Source: Nitrospinia bacterium
GTDB taxonomy: Bacteria > Nitrospinota > Nitrospinia > Nitrospinales > JAJDAT01
Reading direction: 5' to 3'
Assembly (NCBI GenBank): GCA_029261715.1
Contig: JAJDAT010000040.1
Span: 1-64,000, forward strand
DNA: 64,000 nucleotides
The notes beneath the pieces were generated by a model. The model searched no databases. It was given only the letters and a program-made list of their open reading frames with translations, and was not told the origin of the DNA. Position numbers and translations under genes: made by a program. Shown piece after piece: positions 37,556 to 48,005 of the stretch; positions within the stretch are counted from its first letter, which is position 1; the number at the start of each line of letters is the position of its first letter.

Positions 37556-39085
37556 TTAAAATGGAATCGATGAAAGAGCCAAATGCATGAAACCTGACGG
37601 GAAAATACCAATCATAAGTATGGCTGCCGAGCTGAAGGCAATCAATGCTCCCATACCTGTTGTGATCTCAATGGAATCCTCTGATTCTGAGCTTTCCCGA
37701 AAATACATTAGAACAATGATTCTCAAATAAAAATAAACAGAAATCATACTAGCCACTACAGCGAGAAGCGCCAAAAGCTCATATCCTTCTTTAATGGCGG
37801 ATATGAACAGGTAAAACTTTGCAAAAAATCCTGCGGTAGGCGGAAAACCTGCAAGGGAAGCCATAAATAAAGCCATCGCAAAAGCAAGGTAAGGATTTCG
37901 CTTCGAAAGGCCTTTGAACCGATTGATTGAATTCGCTTCTTCACCTTCGCCTTCTAAAATATACACAATGGCAAAAGCCCCCAGATTCATGCACAAATAT
38001 ATTCCAAGGTAGAAGATGACGCTAGCCATGCCTTCTTGATTATTGGCTACTATACCAATCAACAGATAACCAGCATGCGCAATACCAGAATAAGCCAGCA
38101 TGCGTTTAACATTAGTTTGGAAGATAGCTGCAGTGTTTCCAACCAACATAGTGATGACAGAGATTCCAAATAGGAAAGGCATCCAAACGCTTTGTAACTC
38201 TGGCAATGCTCCATAAAAAATTCGACCTATAAAGGCAAATGCAGCGGCTTTGGTTGCTACCGACATAAATCCAGTAATAGGAGTCGGCGAGCCTTGATAA
38301 ACGTCAGGGGTCCAGGAGTGAAATGGAACTAATGAAACTTTAAAGGCCAATCCTGCAAATAATAAGGCAATTCCCATATAGACCAATAAGTTACTGCTAT
38401 AGGGATTATTATGAATTTCTTCGGCAAGTTTATGAATTTCGGTCGTGCCAGTACCGGCATAAATCAAAGCCATTCCGTAAATAAGTATTGCGGAAGCAAA
38501 AGCGCCAGTTAAAAAATATTTAATCGCAGACTCTTGAGAGGTTTTGCACTCCCAGCTTAATTTTGAATAGTCCCCAGGACCTTCCGAGCCCGTTCCATGT
38601 TTTGCCGAAAAACCACAAAGGATATAGAGCGCGATCGAAAATAGTTCCAGCGAAACAAAAGCGGCTATCATGGTGCCCGATTTGGCCAAAAACATCATTC
38701 CGACAACAGCTAATAATACTAACGCAAAATATTCCGGTTTATTTTGATGATCTGATTTAGGAAAGCGAAAAGTAGCAAAAATAGCGAAAAGCGACATCAA
38801 TAGAAAAATAATATTGAAAGTCTGAGCAAACCGGTCATTTATCAAAGCGGAACTAAAAATGGCAGGGTTTTCATTACTAAGAACTGAAGGAACCTGTCCC
38901 CACAATATTAAGGAAACAATGAGAGAAATCCCAACTCCAATTATGGACGCTCTAGACAAAAAGGCATTGGAATCGAAATCCTTTTTTAGCCCTAAAATCA
39001 ATAGACTAAAAGCCGTCGCTAAAAGGACCAATTCGGGGGTCAAAACCCACCAGTTCATATCGGCAAAATTAATGTTGGCTGTCAT
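37556..39085 (-). CDS. nuoN: NADH-quinone oxidoreductase subunit N
   Basis: 509 residues with ~14 membrane helices, one of the three antiporter-like proton-pumping subunits of complex I. Recognisable parts: FVSLELFSIALYIL, ESAIKYFLTGAFASAILIYGMALIY, FKVSLVPFHSWTPDVYQGSPTP (broken-helix lysine region) and KRMLAYSGIAHAGYLL. It is last in the usual nuo order, but here nuoM and the others are not on the right: the giant CHAT gene is read divergently. So nuoN is detached from the operon or the operon is split. Confidence 0.95.
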   Translation of the reverse strand: MTANINFADMNWWVLTPELVLLATAFSLLILGLKKDFDSNAFLSRASIIGVGISLIVSLILWGQVPSVLSNENPAIFSSALINDRFAQTFNIIFLLMSLFAIFATFRFPKSDHQNKPEYFALVLLAVVGMMFLAKSGTMIAAFVSLELFSIALYILCGFSAKHGTGSEGPGDYSKLSWECKTSQESAIKYFLTGAFASAILIYGMALIYAGTGTTEIHKLAEEIHNNPYSSNLLVYMGIALLFAGLAFKVSLVPFHSWTPDVYQGSPTPITGFMSVATKAAAFAFIGRIFYGALPELQSVWMPFLFGISVITMLVGNTAAIFQTNVKRMLAYSGIAHAGYLLIGIVANNQEGMASVIFYLGIYLCMNLGAFAIVYILEGEGEEANSINRFKGLSKRNPYLAFAMALFMASLAGFPPTAGFFAKFYLFISAIKEGYELLALLAVVASMISVYFYLRIIVLMYFRESSESEDSIEITTGMGALIAFSSAAILMIGIFPSGFMHLALSSIPF

Positions 39086-39311
39086 TTTCCTCGACCTAAA
39101 TCGCTTTCTATAGATTGAAACATTTTGACCGGATTATTTATGCGTAAACGATCTTTTTAAAGCATTTTCCCCACTTTTACAAGGAAATGTTTGTCGTAAG
39201 AACCGCTATATTGACTTAATCCACATATAATTAACTCATCTCAGACTTTTATATTCCGTTATAATTAATAAAACGTTACCTGCTTTCAATCAATGGAGAG
39301 TCAAAACAAAG

Positions 39312-42300
39312 ATGAAGGGATTTAAAACAAAAAAAATATTATTAGTCGTTTTTTTCATCCTTCTTCCGGTAATTTTTTATCCCGGATGGGTTATCGCTAA
39401 TAATATCAATGATAAAGCGATACAAATAGTCTCCAACCCAGGAGAAGACTTTGCCGCCGCTGTTTCGCGCGATGAACAAACCTTGGTTTATGTGTCGGAA
39501 AAATCTGGCAATTTAGATCTCTGGTTAAAAAAATTGGAACCAGCTCCCCCGCCTGATCGACAATTGACTTTCCATAACGCAGGAGATAATTCTCCTGCTA
39601 TTAGTCCCAACGGCGAATGGCTTGCATTTATTTCTAACCGGTCAGATCCAAAAGGGGATCTTTATATCCTTCCTTTAAAATTTGCGGCCCCTCAAAAGGG
39701 AATTGACAACGCTCGCAGGCTAACCGATGGCAAAACCCAAGACAAAAACCCAACCTGGTCGGCTGATGGTAAGTTTATTTATTTCTCCTCTAAAAGCTCT
39801 GGATCATTTGAAACTCAAATCAAAAAAATCGATATCGATACAAAAATTGAAATTGGAATAGATAAAGTTAAAGGACTCAATCCATCTGTCTCGCACGACG
39901 GTCGCTATTTGGCGTTTGTTTCTCGGAAAAGAAACACTAAACCTTCGATTTGGGTCAAAGATTTAAAAACAAACTCTTTGGTTCAAATTACTAAAGGAAC
40001 AGACATCGACGTTTCGCCAAATTGGTCACCCGATGGAAAAGAAATATACTTTGCGCGTTACCGTGACGATACAAACCGCGATAGCGCCGTAACGATTGAA
40101 GATAGACCTAATATATGGTCGGCCTCCTTCCCACCTTCAAAGTTACCTGTTCAATTAACTGATAGCGCTGCATACGACTTATTTCCTCAAGCTTCCAAAA
40201 ATAGTTTGTACATTACTTCCGATCGGAAAAAAGACATAGATATTTGGAAAATTCCACAAAAGGGATTGATACCTTTTCCCAACGATTATGGACAAGCTCT
40301 TCAAATTACGGCAGACCTTTGTCCAAAAACAGACCAAACCTCATATTCTTGTTTAATGGCTTACAACAACCTCATCGCCTTATTTCCTGACGAGGGAGGA
40401 AGTACGCGAAGTAACTATCTAATGGGATTAGGTTATTTGAGTTTGGGTCATGTTGATTATGCTGAAAAAATATTCTCTCGAATTGCCAAAAATAAACAAA
40501 AGAACCCCTTATACAGAGGATTGGCCGAGGTTGAGAACCTTATACTTCAAACAGAAAAATTCAAAACCAAAGGCAGCTCTGCGTACCTGAAAAAAGCAAC
40601 TCAAACCCTAGCCGATTTAAACAACATAAAAATTAAATACAAAGACGAGCGTAGAGTGAACGCTCGGGTCCTTTTAGAAAAAGGAAGAATTCTTTTCAAA
40701 ACTGACGAATTGGATAAAGCCCTTAAATTTTACAAAGAAACTATTAAGAATTATCCGGAACAAAGAACTGTTGCCGCCGAAGCTGCGTTTCTACAAAACG
40801 AGGTGTATCAAACTCTAGGCGACAATCGAAAAGTAATAAACTCATTTATTCAAGTTGTCAGGGATTTTTACGATGTCGAATACTGGACAGACAAAGCGAC
40901 CAGAGAAATTTTTGCTCTTCATGAAGGCCAACCTACTTTTGAAAAAAAAGTCTCTAAGTTGCGGAACCTTTCAATTCAGTACGAAAAATTGCCTCGCCTT
41001 GCCGGCGCTATTCAAAATCGCGTTGGCGAACTCTATAAACAAGCAAACGAAAATCTATTGGCTAAGGAAGCCTACCGAGCCACTGTAGACCGATTTCCAG
41101 ATTCCATTAAAAGTAAAAACGCTGCGTTGTTTGCATTAGCCAATATTTATGCAGAAGAAGAAAATTTTGAACAAAGTTTAAGAGTGTATGAACAAATTGC
41201 CGACGACTCTAAGGATCTAAAAGAGGCGGTTAAAAATTCACGAAAAGGTTATATCCGAAAGTCTATAGCTAAAGGAAAATGGGAACTAAAAGTTGGAGAG
41301 GTAAAACTTGCCGTAAAAACTTTTTTGAATCTGATTCGTTTTTCTCCAGAAACAATCGAAGGACATCGAGGGTTTGTACAAGCAAAAGCCGCTTTGAAGG
41401 GAATAGACGAAACGATCTCGTTTTACAAAAACCGATTGAAAGAAAACCCCGGTTCTGCTCCGGATAGATACGCTCTTGGTCTAACTTATACGTATCTTAA
41501 AAAACCAGATTTAGATACGGCAGAGAAAGAAATTCGCGAAGCTATTCGAACCGACTCTCAACAAATCTATTATCACCAAACTCTGGGCTATGTTTACGAG
41601 CAAATGGAGTCAATTCTAAAACGATCCGATTATTTGGAAAGAGCTTTGCAAGAATACCAAACAGCTCTTTCCCTTGCCGATCCAACCGAAACACCAAGAA
41701 ACGAAGCCGATTTATTATTAAATTTGGGAAATGGAAATTTCCTGCTGAATAATTTTTCTGCGGCATACCGCTATTACAAAAAACGCGAAGAAACGGGATT
41801 AGACTTTTTAAACGAATCGCGAGAAGCAATTTATTTTTCCAGATATGGAGAAAGCGCTTTTAAATCTGGAGAGCCAAAAGAAGCGATAAAAACTCTAAAA
41901 AAATCTTTAAAAATATTTTCGAAGAAAAAAGATCAAACCAGAATGGCTGAGTTGAACGATCGCATAGCCTTAGCATACCAAGATGTAGAAAATTACTCTG
42001 AAGCGGTAAACCATTTCGCTGAAGCAATGGAAATTAATCGAGCTTCAGGAAATACTTCTTCTCTTTCACGTTCTCTTCGTAATATCGCAAACAACCTCTT
42101 TTGGCTAAATAAAAAAGAAAAAACTAAAAAGTCTGGACAATTAACGCAAGCTCTAAATAATTATTTTGAAGCGATAGAAAAAATCGAAAAATTTGGAGTT
42201 ATCCAAAAAAAGAAAAGTCAATCAGGTCTATTGAACATTCAGATCGAAACGCCTCTAGATCAAAACGCTTCAGCTGCCGCTTCTGGCTTCGATACAGTAG

Positions 42301-45300
42301 GAGAACAAAAATTAATTTTTCATTACGTAGGAAAAATATACGGAGATTTCAAAGAATACGGGCGCGCCACAGAATATTTCGAGAAAAAATTGGCCCTGAT
42401 TCCCGATAAATTGGATATTGAAAAAAATGTACCCGTTTTATTAGAAAAAGCTTTGCTGCAAAACCAAATCGGCAATTTCAACTATCTTAAAGGAGATTAC
42501 GAAGCCGCCGGTCGCTATTTCAAAAACTCGTATCAATTAAGCAAATCTTTAAAAAATAGACATGGAACGGCTGTAAACGCGGCTAATCTAGGTAAATTGC
42601 TGTTGGCTAAATTAGAAAATCGACCAACGGCTCAACCTTCTCAAGAAATAGAAAATACGATATCGTTACTCACAGAAACCTCTAAATGGCTCACCGAATT
42701 CAAGGAGTATTCAAACCCCGAGTATCAAGCCTATCTGCAAAATTATATTGGAATTTTTAAATACTACAAAACTTTTCAATTATCTAGTACGACAAAGACG
42801 ACAAATGAAAAAGACGACAACCTGTCTTTCCTCTCAAGTCTTAACGATTTAAAGAATGACGCCGACAACCTTAGTTTAGCGGCTCAAAACTTTAAAGAGG
42901 CCATTAAAAATCTTGAAGCGGCAAAAGACATTCCACAAAAAAAAGAAATGCTTGCGGCTCTGAAGCAAAATTTAAAATTATCCAACAACTTTGAAACTTC
43001 CGAAAAAAAAGCGAATTCCAATACTGTTCCTACTGACCCTGCATTTTCAATACGATGGCAGCATCGCTACTTAAAAGCCTTACGGGCAGCATCCTCGAAA
43101 GAAAAATTAAATTTACTTTTAGAATCTGAAAAACTCTTTTCAAAGATTCCATATGGATTTTCTCCTCTTAAAGACGATGGAATAACCATGCTGGCCCAGC
43201 TTTATCGGGATATCACGGCGGCCTACTTTGAAGATAAGCGATTTGCTGAAGCATTATTTTTCTCTGAAAAAGGCAGTCGACAATTGGCCATCGCCAACCA
43301 ACAAGTTTTTCCAATAAAATTTTCCGGCGAAAATCGGCAGATGTATTGGGACGAATTAATGACATTTTCTGACCGCTTAAGAAAAGCGGTTGAAGGGACT
43401 TCTGAAGAAGATGCGAAATCCATTTTAGAGGAACAAGAAGAATTTTTAACTCTCGTTAAAGAAGACGACAAAGAACTAGCCGCGCTCTATAGCCCCTATA
43501 TTCCAGATATAGACGAAATTCGTAGCGCAATGAAAAAAGAAGGGGCTATTCTAAAATATGAATGGATTGGCGATAAAATATTTATCTGGGTTATAAACTC
43601 AAAAATTATAAGAGCTGGGGCAGTCACCGCCACTTCCGAATTGACCAGGGTTATTTCACAATATGCAGCCAACCCAAAAAACTATTCCCGCTCAGATATT
43701 GAACTACTAAGCAAGGCGTTAACTCAGCCTATCAAAGATTTTGTCAAAAACTCAAAAGCTTTATACATACTGGCAAATGGACCTCTAGAGTATTTACCGT
43801 GGCCAGCTATGAAAATAAACGCTAAGCCCATAGTTGAAACGATTCCAATAACCTATATATCTTCGTTTTCTCATTTAATATTTTCTAAAGAAAAACGAAA
43901 TTTATACAACGCCCGCTTACTAAATATAGGAAATTCATTCGAAACAATGGAAGGTTTGGAAAGTAGTTTTTCTACTATTAAAAATCTAAACAGTCGAACT
44001 AAAGAAATTGACGCCTTCTCTAAATTACGAAGAAATTTTGGATTAATAAATATTGAAAATAGAACTGTTTTAAATGGACGAAAACTATGGGACTCATATA
44101 TTGGAATTTCTGATAACCCTAGAAGATTTGACCGATGGCGACCTGAAGAGCTTTTTGAAGAATCGTTATCTGGTCATTTAATTGCCCTTCAAAATATTCA
44201 ATCAGATTACGAACGAGGGAACAATTTATCGCCTTCTGTTTTTTTAACAGAAGCTTTAACATTTGCCGGATTTCCGGGAATACTACTAAATTGGACTCAA
44301 AACGGATTAATTATCCAAAAAAGTTTATTCAAATCCTTTCTAAAAAAAGTCCGTAATGGAAACCCTTCTGAAGCTTTACGTTTGGCTCAATTAGAAACCG
44401 CAAAAAAATTTCCAGATTCCTTAGATTGGGCGGGATATCGATTTTATGGTTTTCCTGGAATGGAAGAAGACGAAAAAAAGGAATTTGCAAAAACTAATTT
44501 TGATACAAACGTTCAAAAAGGTCTTCAAGCTTTTAAACAAAAAGAGTGGGATGGCTCAATCGGGTATTTTGAAAAAGCCCTCGCTCTTATTTCATTTTTA
44601 GAAAATAAAGACTCAGAAAATCAGATTCGCAAAACTCTCGCTCTCGCCGCTTACAATCAAGGCGATTATCAAAAAGCCATTCAATACCAAAAAGGATTAG
44701 TCAAAATGATGGAGCTTCGGGAAGACCCCGAGCTTTTAGCTGAATCGATCTATTTTTTAGGAATATTACATTCCCGAGCCGAAAACTACGGAGAAGCCGT
44801 TAAGCTTTTACAAAAATCTTTAAACATTTATAAGGAAAACGAAATCCTTGATAAATTAGCGGAAAGCTATAGCGCTTTAGGTATTATCGAAGAAAACGCA
44901 TTGGATTACGACAAAGCCCTTCAGGCTTTCAGTTCATCTTTAAAGATCAGTGAAGAGATTGGCGAAGATTTAAATCGAGGCCGCGAATTAAGAAGAATTG
45001 GGCGAATTTTTTATCTTAGATTGAGTCGCTACAATCAAGCAAAAGCGTATTTCCAACAAGCTTACGATCTATTTAAGGAAATCGACCAATTAGACCAAGT
45101 AGTCGAATCTCTTTTGGAATTGGGTTTAGTTGCCGAAAAACAAGGCGACTTTGACGTTGCCTTAAATCGCTATCAGGAAGCTCAAAATCTAGCAAAAGAA
45201 ATAGATATGAAACCAGGCTTATCTAAAGCGTTTTTATATCAAGCAAATAGTCATTGGTTTCAGGGAAATTATCAGAAAGCGTTTAAGTTCCAGAGAAAAG

Positions 45301-47330
45301 CTTTGGCTATTGCAGAAGAGATTACCGATAAACGTCAAAAAACATTTGTATATAACACGCTGGGTTTAATTTATTGGACTCTTAACAACTCTTCGCAAGC
45401 CCTGGGAAATCTAAATAAAAGTCTTAAACTTGCTGAGGAAATCGAATCGCCATTAGATATTGCGACGGCATATAACAATATTGGTTTGGTGTATCGCAAA
45501 GACAAAAAATATGAAAAATCGATAGAATTTTTTCAAAAAGCGCTAAAAAAAGACGAAGAATTAAAATCAAAATGGGGTCAGGGATATACTCATAGAAATT
45601 TAGGTATGAGTTATCTGCGTTTGGAGCAACTAGATTCCGCATCAACCCATATTCAAAAAGCCGTTGCCTTAAGCCGTGAGATTGGTAATCAAACCAACCT
45701 GGTTAAGTCTATGTTGGAAATGGGAAACCTTGCCATGAAACGGAAAAACTGTTCTAAAGCTATATCCGCTTTCAAAGAAACAGAAGCATTGGCCGGAAAA
45801 CTAAAAATTTCTGAAGTTCATTGGAGGGCTCTTAGAGGACAAGGAAAATGCCTTGCTATGAATGGAAAATTAAACTCAGCAACTGAAGCTTACAAAAAAG
45901 CCACCGAAATCGTAGAAGATATGCGAGCGGCTATCAAAATTGAAGAATTCCAAAATGGCTTTCTAACCGATAAACAAGACGTATTTAAAGAACTCGTTTT
46001 ACTTCTTCTCGACCAAAACAAAACTGCGGAAGCTTTTTCCTATGCGGAGAAGGCGAAATCTAGAAGTTTTATTGATTTACTGGGAAACCAAAAAGTAAGC
46101 CTCAAAAACGATGTAAGCCAAAAACTTTACGATTCGCTAACAAAGCAAAAAAACCAAATCAGAAAAATAGAAGAAACTTTAGGGAAAACAGAAGAGGAAG
46201 ATAAAAGAAACCAACTGCTAAAAGACTTAGTAGCCGCTAGGAATAACTATCAAGAAATTTTGATAAAGGTTAAAGAACAAAGCCCTCAGTTGTCGAGCTT
46301 TGTTACGGTAGAAACTCTCAACATTTCAGAAATTCAAAAGTTATTAGAACCTAAAGTAGCTCTAATAGAATATTTAGCGACTCCAAAGGAATTAGTTATT
46401 TGGGTTGTTTCTCAAAATAGTTTACAAGTCACAAGAGTTCCCATAGAAGAAAAAGAATTAGAGAAGCTAGTAAATGATTATCGAAGTCGGATGCAAAGCT
46501 TAGCTCCATTGGAAGAGCAAACAGGAAAACTTTACGACATCACTATTAAACCTATCGAACCATGGATCGAAACCCAAAAAACACTCGGGATTATACCTAA
46601 CGGAGTTCTCCATTATATTTCTTTTTCTTCATTGAGAGGACCTAATGGTTACTTGTTTGAAAAACATCCCCTATTTTATGCTCCAAGCGCATCCGTTTTA
46701 AAATTTACCTTTGGAAGAAAATACGAGAAAAAATCTGGCCCGGTCAAAGTACTCGCTTTAGGCAACCCGGATTTAGGCAGCTTAAATTATGATTTACCGC
46801 TGGCGGAATTGGAAGCCAACGCCATTAAATGGGATTTTCCAAAAATTGACGTGTTAACCCGAGAAAAAGCCACAGAAAGTTGGCTCAAAAAACACATTAG
46901 CGAATATCAAATTATCCATATCGCATCGCATGGAGAATTCGATCCCATCAATCCTTTGTTTTCTTCTTTAAAGCTAACTCGCGATCAATCAGAAGATGGA
47001 AACTTTGAAGTTAATGAAGTGTTCTCTCTCGATATTAAAGCCGACTTAGTTACTTTAAGCGCCTGTCAAACTGGTCTTGGAAAAATTGAAGGGGGCGACG
47101 AATTAATGGGTCTTAATCGAGCGTTCTTTTATGCCGGAACTCACGCTCTTATTTCGTCGCTGTGGCGGGTAAGTGATATTTCTACAGCTATTTTAATCAA
47201 ACATTTCTATCGAAACTACGCAACCAACTTAAAAGCTGAAAGTTTAAGAAAAGCTCAATTGTTGGTTAAACAATCTTACCCACATCCAGCTTATTGGTCG
47301 GCTTTCAGCTTAACTGGGGACTATCGGTAA
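39312..47330 (+). CDS. giant exported propeller-TPR-CHAT-TPR-CHAT protein
   Basis: 2672 residues. A hydrophobic signal at ~8-30, then PD40/TolB-type propeller repeats (~35-330; PTWSADGKFIYFSS, PNWSPDGKEIYFARY). First TPR array ~335-1330. First CHAT-like domain ~1400-1725: the fold's landmarks are there (ILKYEWIGDKIFIWVI; GPLEYLPWPAM; EALRLAQLETAKKFP) but the HxxSHG and SACxTG motifs are absent. Second TPR array ~1750-2260, then a complete CHAT domain ~2330-2672 with His2540 (IASHGEF) and Cys2585 (LSACQTGLG), the caspase-type dyad, and the end YWSAFSLTGDYR. CHAT proteases cut a partner when their TPR part senses a signal. Location outside the cytoplasm and the target are inference. A GGAG ribosome site lies rather far (~12 nt) from the ATG. 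Read divergently from nuoN. Confidence 0.9.
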   Translation: MKGFKTKKILLVVFFILLPVIFYPGWVIANNINDKAIQIVSNPGEDFAAAVSRDEQTLVYVSEKSGNLDLWLKKLEPAPPPDRQLTFHNAGDNSPAISPNGEWLAFISNRSDPKGDLYILPLKFAAPQKGIDNARRLTDGKTQDKNPTWSADGKFIYFSSKSSGSFETQIKKIDIDTKIEIGIDKVKGLNPSVSHDGRYLAFVSRKRNTKPSIWVKDLKTNSLVQITKGTDIDVSPNWSPDGKEIYFARYRDDTNRDSAVTIEDRPNIWSASFPPSKLPVQLTDSAAYDLFPQASKNSLYITSDRKKDIDIWKIPQKGLIPFPNDYGQALQITADLCPKTDQTSYSCLMAYNNLIALFPDEGGSTRSNYLMGLGYLSLGHVDYAEKIFSRIAKNKQKNPLYRGLAEVENLILQTEKFKTKGSSAYLKKATQTLADLNNIKIKYKDERRVNARVLLEKGRILFKTDELDKALKFYKETIKNYPEQRTVAAEAAFLQNEVYQTLGDNRKVINSFIQVVRDFYDVEYWTDKATREIFALHEGQPTFEKKVSKLRNLSIQYEKLPRLAGAIQNRVGELYKQANENLLAKEAYRATVDRFPDSIKSKNAALFALANIYAEEENFEQSLRVYEQIADDSKDLKEAVKNSRKGYIRKSIAKGKWELKVGEVKLAVKTFLNLIRFSPETIEGHRGFVQAKAALKGIDETISFYKNRLKENPGSAPDRYALGLTYTYLKKPDLDTAEKEIREAIRTDSQQIYYHQTLGYVYEQMESILKRSDYLERALQEYQTALSLADPTETPRNEADLLLNLGNGNFLLNNFSAAYRYYKKREETGLDFLNESREAIYFSRYGESAFKSGEPKEAIKTLKKSLKIFSKKKDQTRMAELNDRIALAYQDVENYSEAVNHFAEAMEINRASGNTSSLSRSLRNIANNLFWLNKKEKTKKSGQLTQALNNYFEAIEKIEKFGVIQKKKSQSGLLNIQIETPLDQNASAAASGFDTVGEQKLIFHYVGKIYGDFKEYGRATEYFEKKLALIPDKLDIEKNVPVLLEKALLQNQIGNFNYLKGDYEAAGRYFKNSYQLSKSLKNRHGTAVNAANLGKLLLAKLENRPTAQPSQEIENTISLLTETSKWLTEFKEYSNPEYQAYLQNYIGIFKYYKTFQLSSTTKTTNEKDDNLSFLSSLNDLKNDADNLSLAAQNFKEAIKNLEAAKDIPQKKEMLAALKQNLKLSNNFETSEKKANSNTVPTDPAFSIRWQHRYLKALRAASSKEKLNLLLESEKLFSKIPYGFSPLKDDGITMLAQLYRDITAAYFEDKRFAEALFFSEKGSRQLAIANQQVFPIKFSGENRQMYWDELMTFSDRLRKAVEGTSEEDAKSILEEQEEFLTLVKEDDKELAALYSPYIPDIDEIRSAMKKEGAILKYEWIGDKIFIWVINSKIIRAGAVTATSELTRVISQYAANPKNYSRSDIELLSKALTQPIKDFVKNSKALYILANGPLEYLPWPAMKINAKPIVETIPITYISSFSHLIFSKEKRNLYNARLLNIGNSFETMEGLESSFSTIKNLNSRTKEIDAFSKLRRNFGLINIENRTVLNGRKLWDSYIGISDNPRRFDRWRPEELFEESLSGHLIALQNIQSDYERGNNLSPSVFLTEALTFAGFPGILLNWTQNGLIIQKSLFKSFLKKVRNGNPSEALRLAQLETAKKFPDSLDWAGYRFYGFPGMEEDEKKEFAKTNFDTNVQKGLQAFKQKEWDGSIGYFEKALALISFLENKDSENQIRKTLALAAYNQGDYQKAIQYQKGLVKMMELREDPELLAESIYFLGILHSRAENYGEAVKLLQKSLNIYKENEILDKLAESYSALGIIEENALDYDKALQAFSSSLKISEEIGEDLNRGRELRRIGRIFYLRLSRYNQAKAYFQQAYDLFKEIDQLDQVVESLLELGLVAEKQGDFDVALNRYQEAQNLAKEIDMKPGLSKAFLYQANSHWFQGNYQKAFKFQRKALAIAEEITDKRQKTFVYNTLGLIYWTLNNSSQALGNLNKSLKLAEEIESPLDIATAYNNIGLVYRKDKKYEKSIEFFQKALKKDEELKSKWGQGYTHRNLGMSYLRLEQLDSASTHIQKAVALSREIGNQTNLVKSMLEMGNLAMKRKNCSKAISAFKETEALAGKLKISEVHWRALRGQGKCLAMNGKLNSATEAYKKATEIVEDMRAAIKIEEFQNGFLTDKQDVFKELVLLLLDQNKTAEAFSYAEKAKSRSFIDLLGNQKVSLKNDVSQKLYDSLTKQKNQIRKIEETLGKTEEEDKRNQLLKDLVAARNNYQEILIKVKEQSPQLSSFVTVETLNISEIQKLLEPKVALIEYLATPKELVIWVVSQNSLQVTRVPIEEKELEKLVNDYRSRMQSLAPLEEQTGKLYDITIKPIEPWIETQKTLGIIPNGVLHYISFSSLRGPNGYLFEKHPLFYAPSASVLKFTFGRKYEKKSGPVKVLALGNPDLGSLNYDLPLAELEANAIKWDFPKIDVLTREKATESWLKKHISEYQIIHIASHGEFDPINPLFSSLKLTRDQSEDGNFEVNEVFSLDIKADLVTLSACQTGLGKIEGGDELMGLNRAFFYAGTHALISSLWRVSDISTAILIKHFYRNYATNLKAESLRKAQLLVKQSYPHPAYWSAFSLTGDYR

Positions 47331-47985
47331 CTTCTCCTGGAAAAACATCGCCACCTTCAAGAATTACCCATTTTTCGGAGGTGTCACCTAAAGTTAAATC
47401 CAATCGATCATTCTGCCTAATTAATTTAATCGCTTGGTCAGGTAATCTAAAGCGAATGGGTTCGGATAAATCCTCCCCAGATACATGAACAAAATCGCGT
47501 CTAGTCTTATCTACTTCCAAAACGCAATGAAGAGCATTTATAATATTTGGAGGATCTTCTAATATTTTTGCCGCCGCTTCGTCAATAAAACTACTTAACT
47601 GACGGCACCTTTCCCTTTGACCCATAAGATCTTTCACAGATTTTTGAAAATCAATTTTGGATAACCCATGAGAAATTTCCCGTTTATCCATCCATTTAAG
47701 AAGAGAAAATATTTCAAATAATATTTCATTTGTTTCGTATGATTCTTTTCCTTGCTTAAAGGGGATATAACAAACTACAAAGCGACTTAAACAATCATAT
47801 TTTATGTTTTCAGGCCGTGCACATACTAATGGATTGCCAGAAATTTCTTCGGCATCTAATCCAGCTTCCACCAGGCAAGAATGAAATAAAGATAAACCAA
47901 AACCTAGAACAGGGGTCGAAGAATCGGGATCTTCAGGAACATTAGTTTCCTGGGCATATTGTTTTAATAACTCATAAACTTCCAT
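47305..47985 (-). CDS. hypothetical protein convergent with the CHAT gene
   Basis: 226 residues, acidic N-terminus, cysteines at several points (HSCLVEAG, LVCARPE, YDCLSRFVVCYIPF). The middle is helical and the end beta-rich (LDLTLGDTSEKWVILEGGDVFPGEV). No signal or membrane segment. Its last 26 bp overlap the 3' end of the giant CHAT gene tail to tail. It starts 20 bp after the aminotransferase gene at 48006, so those two are likely one transcript. No family recognised. A functional link to the CHAT protein is only a possibility. Confidence 0.65.
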   Translation of the reverse strand: MEVYELLKQYAQETNVPEDPDSSTPVLGFGLSLFHSCLVEAGLDAEEISGNPLVCARPENIKYDCLSRFVVCYIPFKQGKESYETNEILFEIFSLLKWMDKREISHGLSKIDFQKSVKDLMGQRERCRQLSSFIDEAAAKILEDPPNIINALHCVLEVDKTRRDFVHVSGEDLSEPIRFRLPDQAIKLIRQNDRLDLTLGDTSEKWVILEGGDVFPGEVTDSPQLS

Positions 47986-48005
47986 CGTATAAATAACGCC
48001 TTTTT

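Noticed and set aside
39312-47330. type III-E CRISPR (Craspase) or gasdermin defence system around the CHAT gene
   Set aside because: No Cas gene, repeat array or gasdermin-like small protein is found on either side. The protein also seems to be exported.
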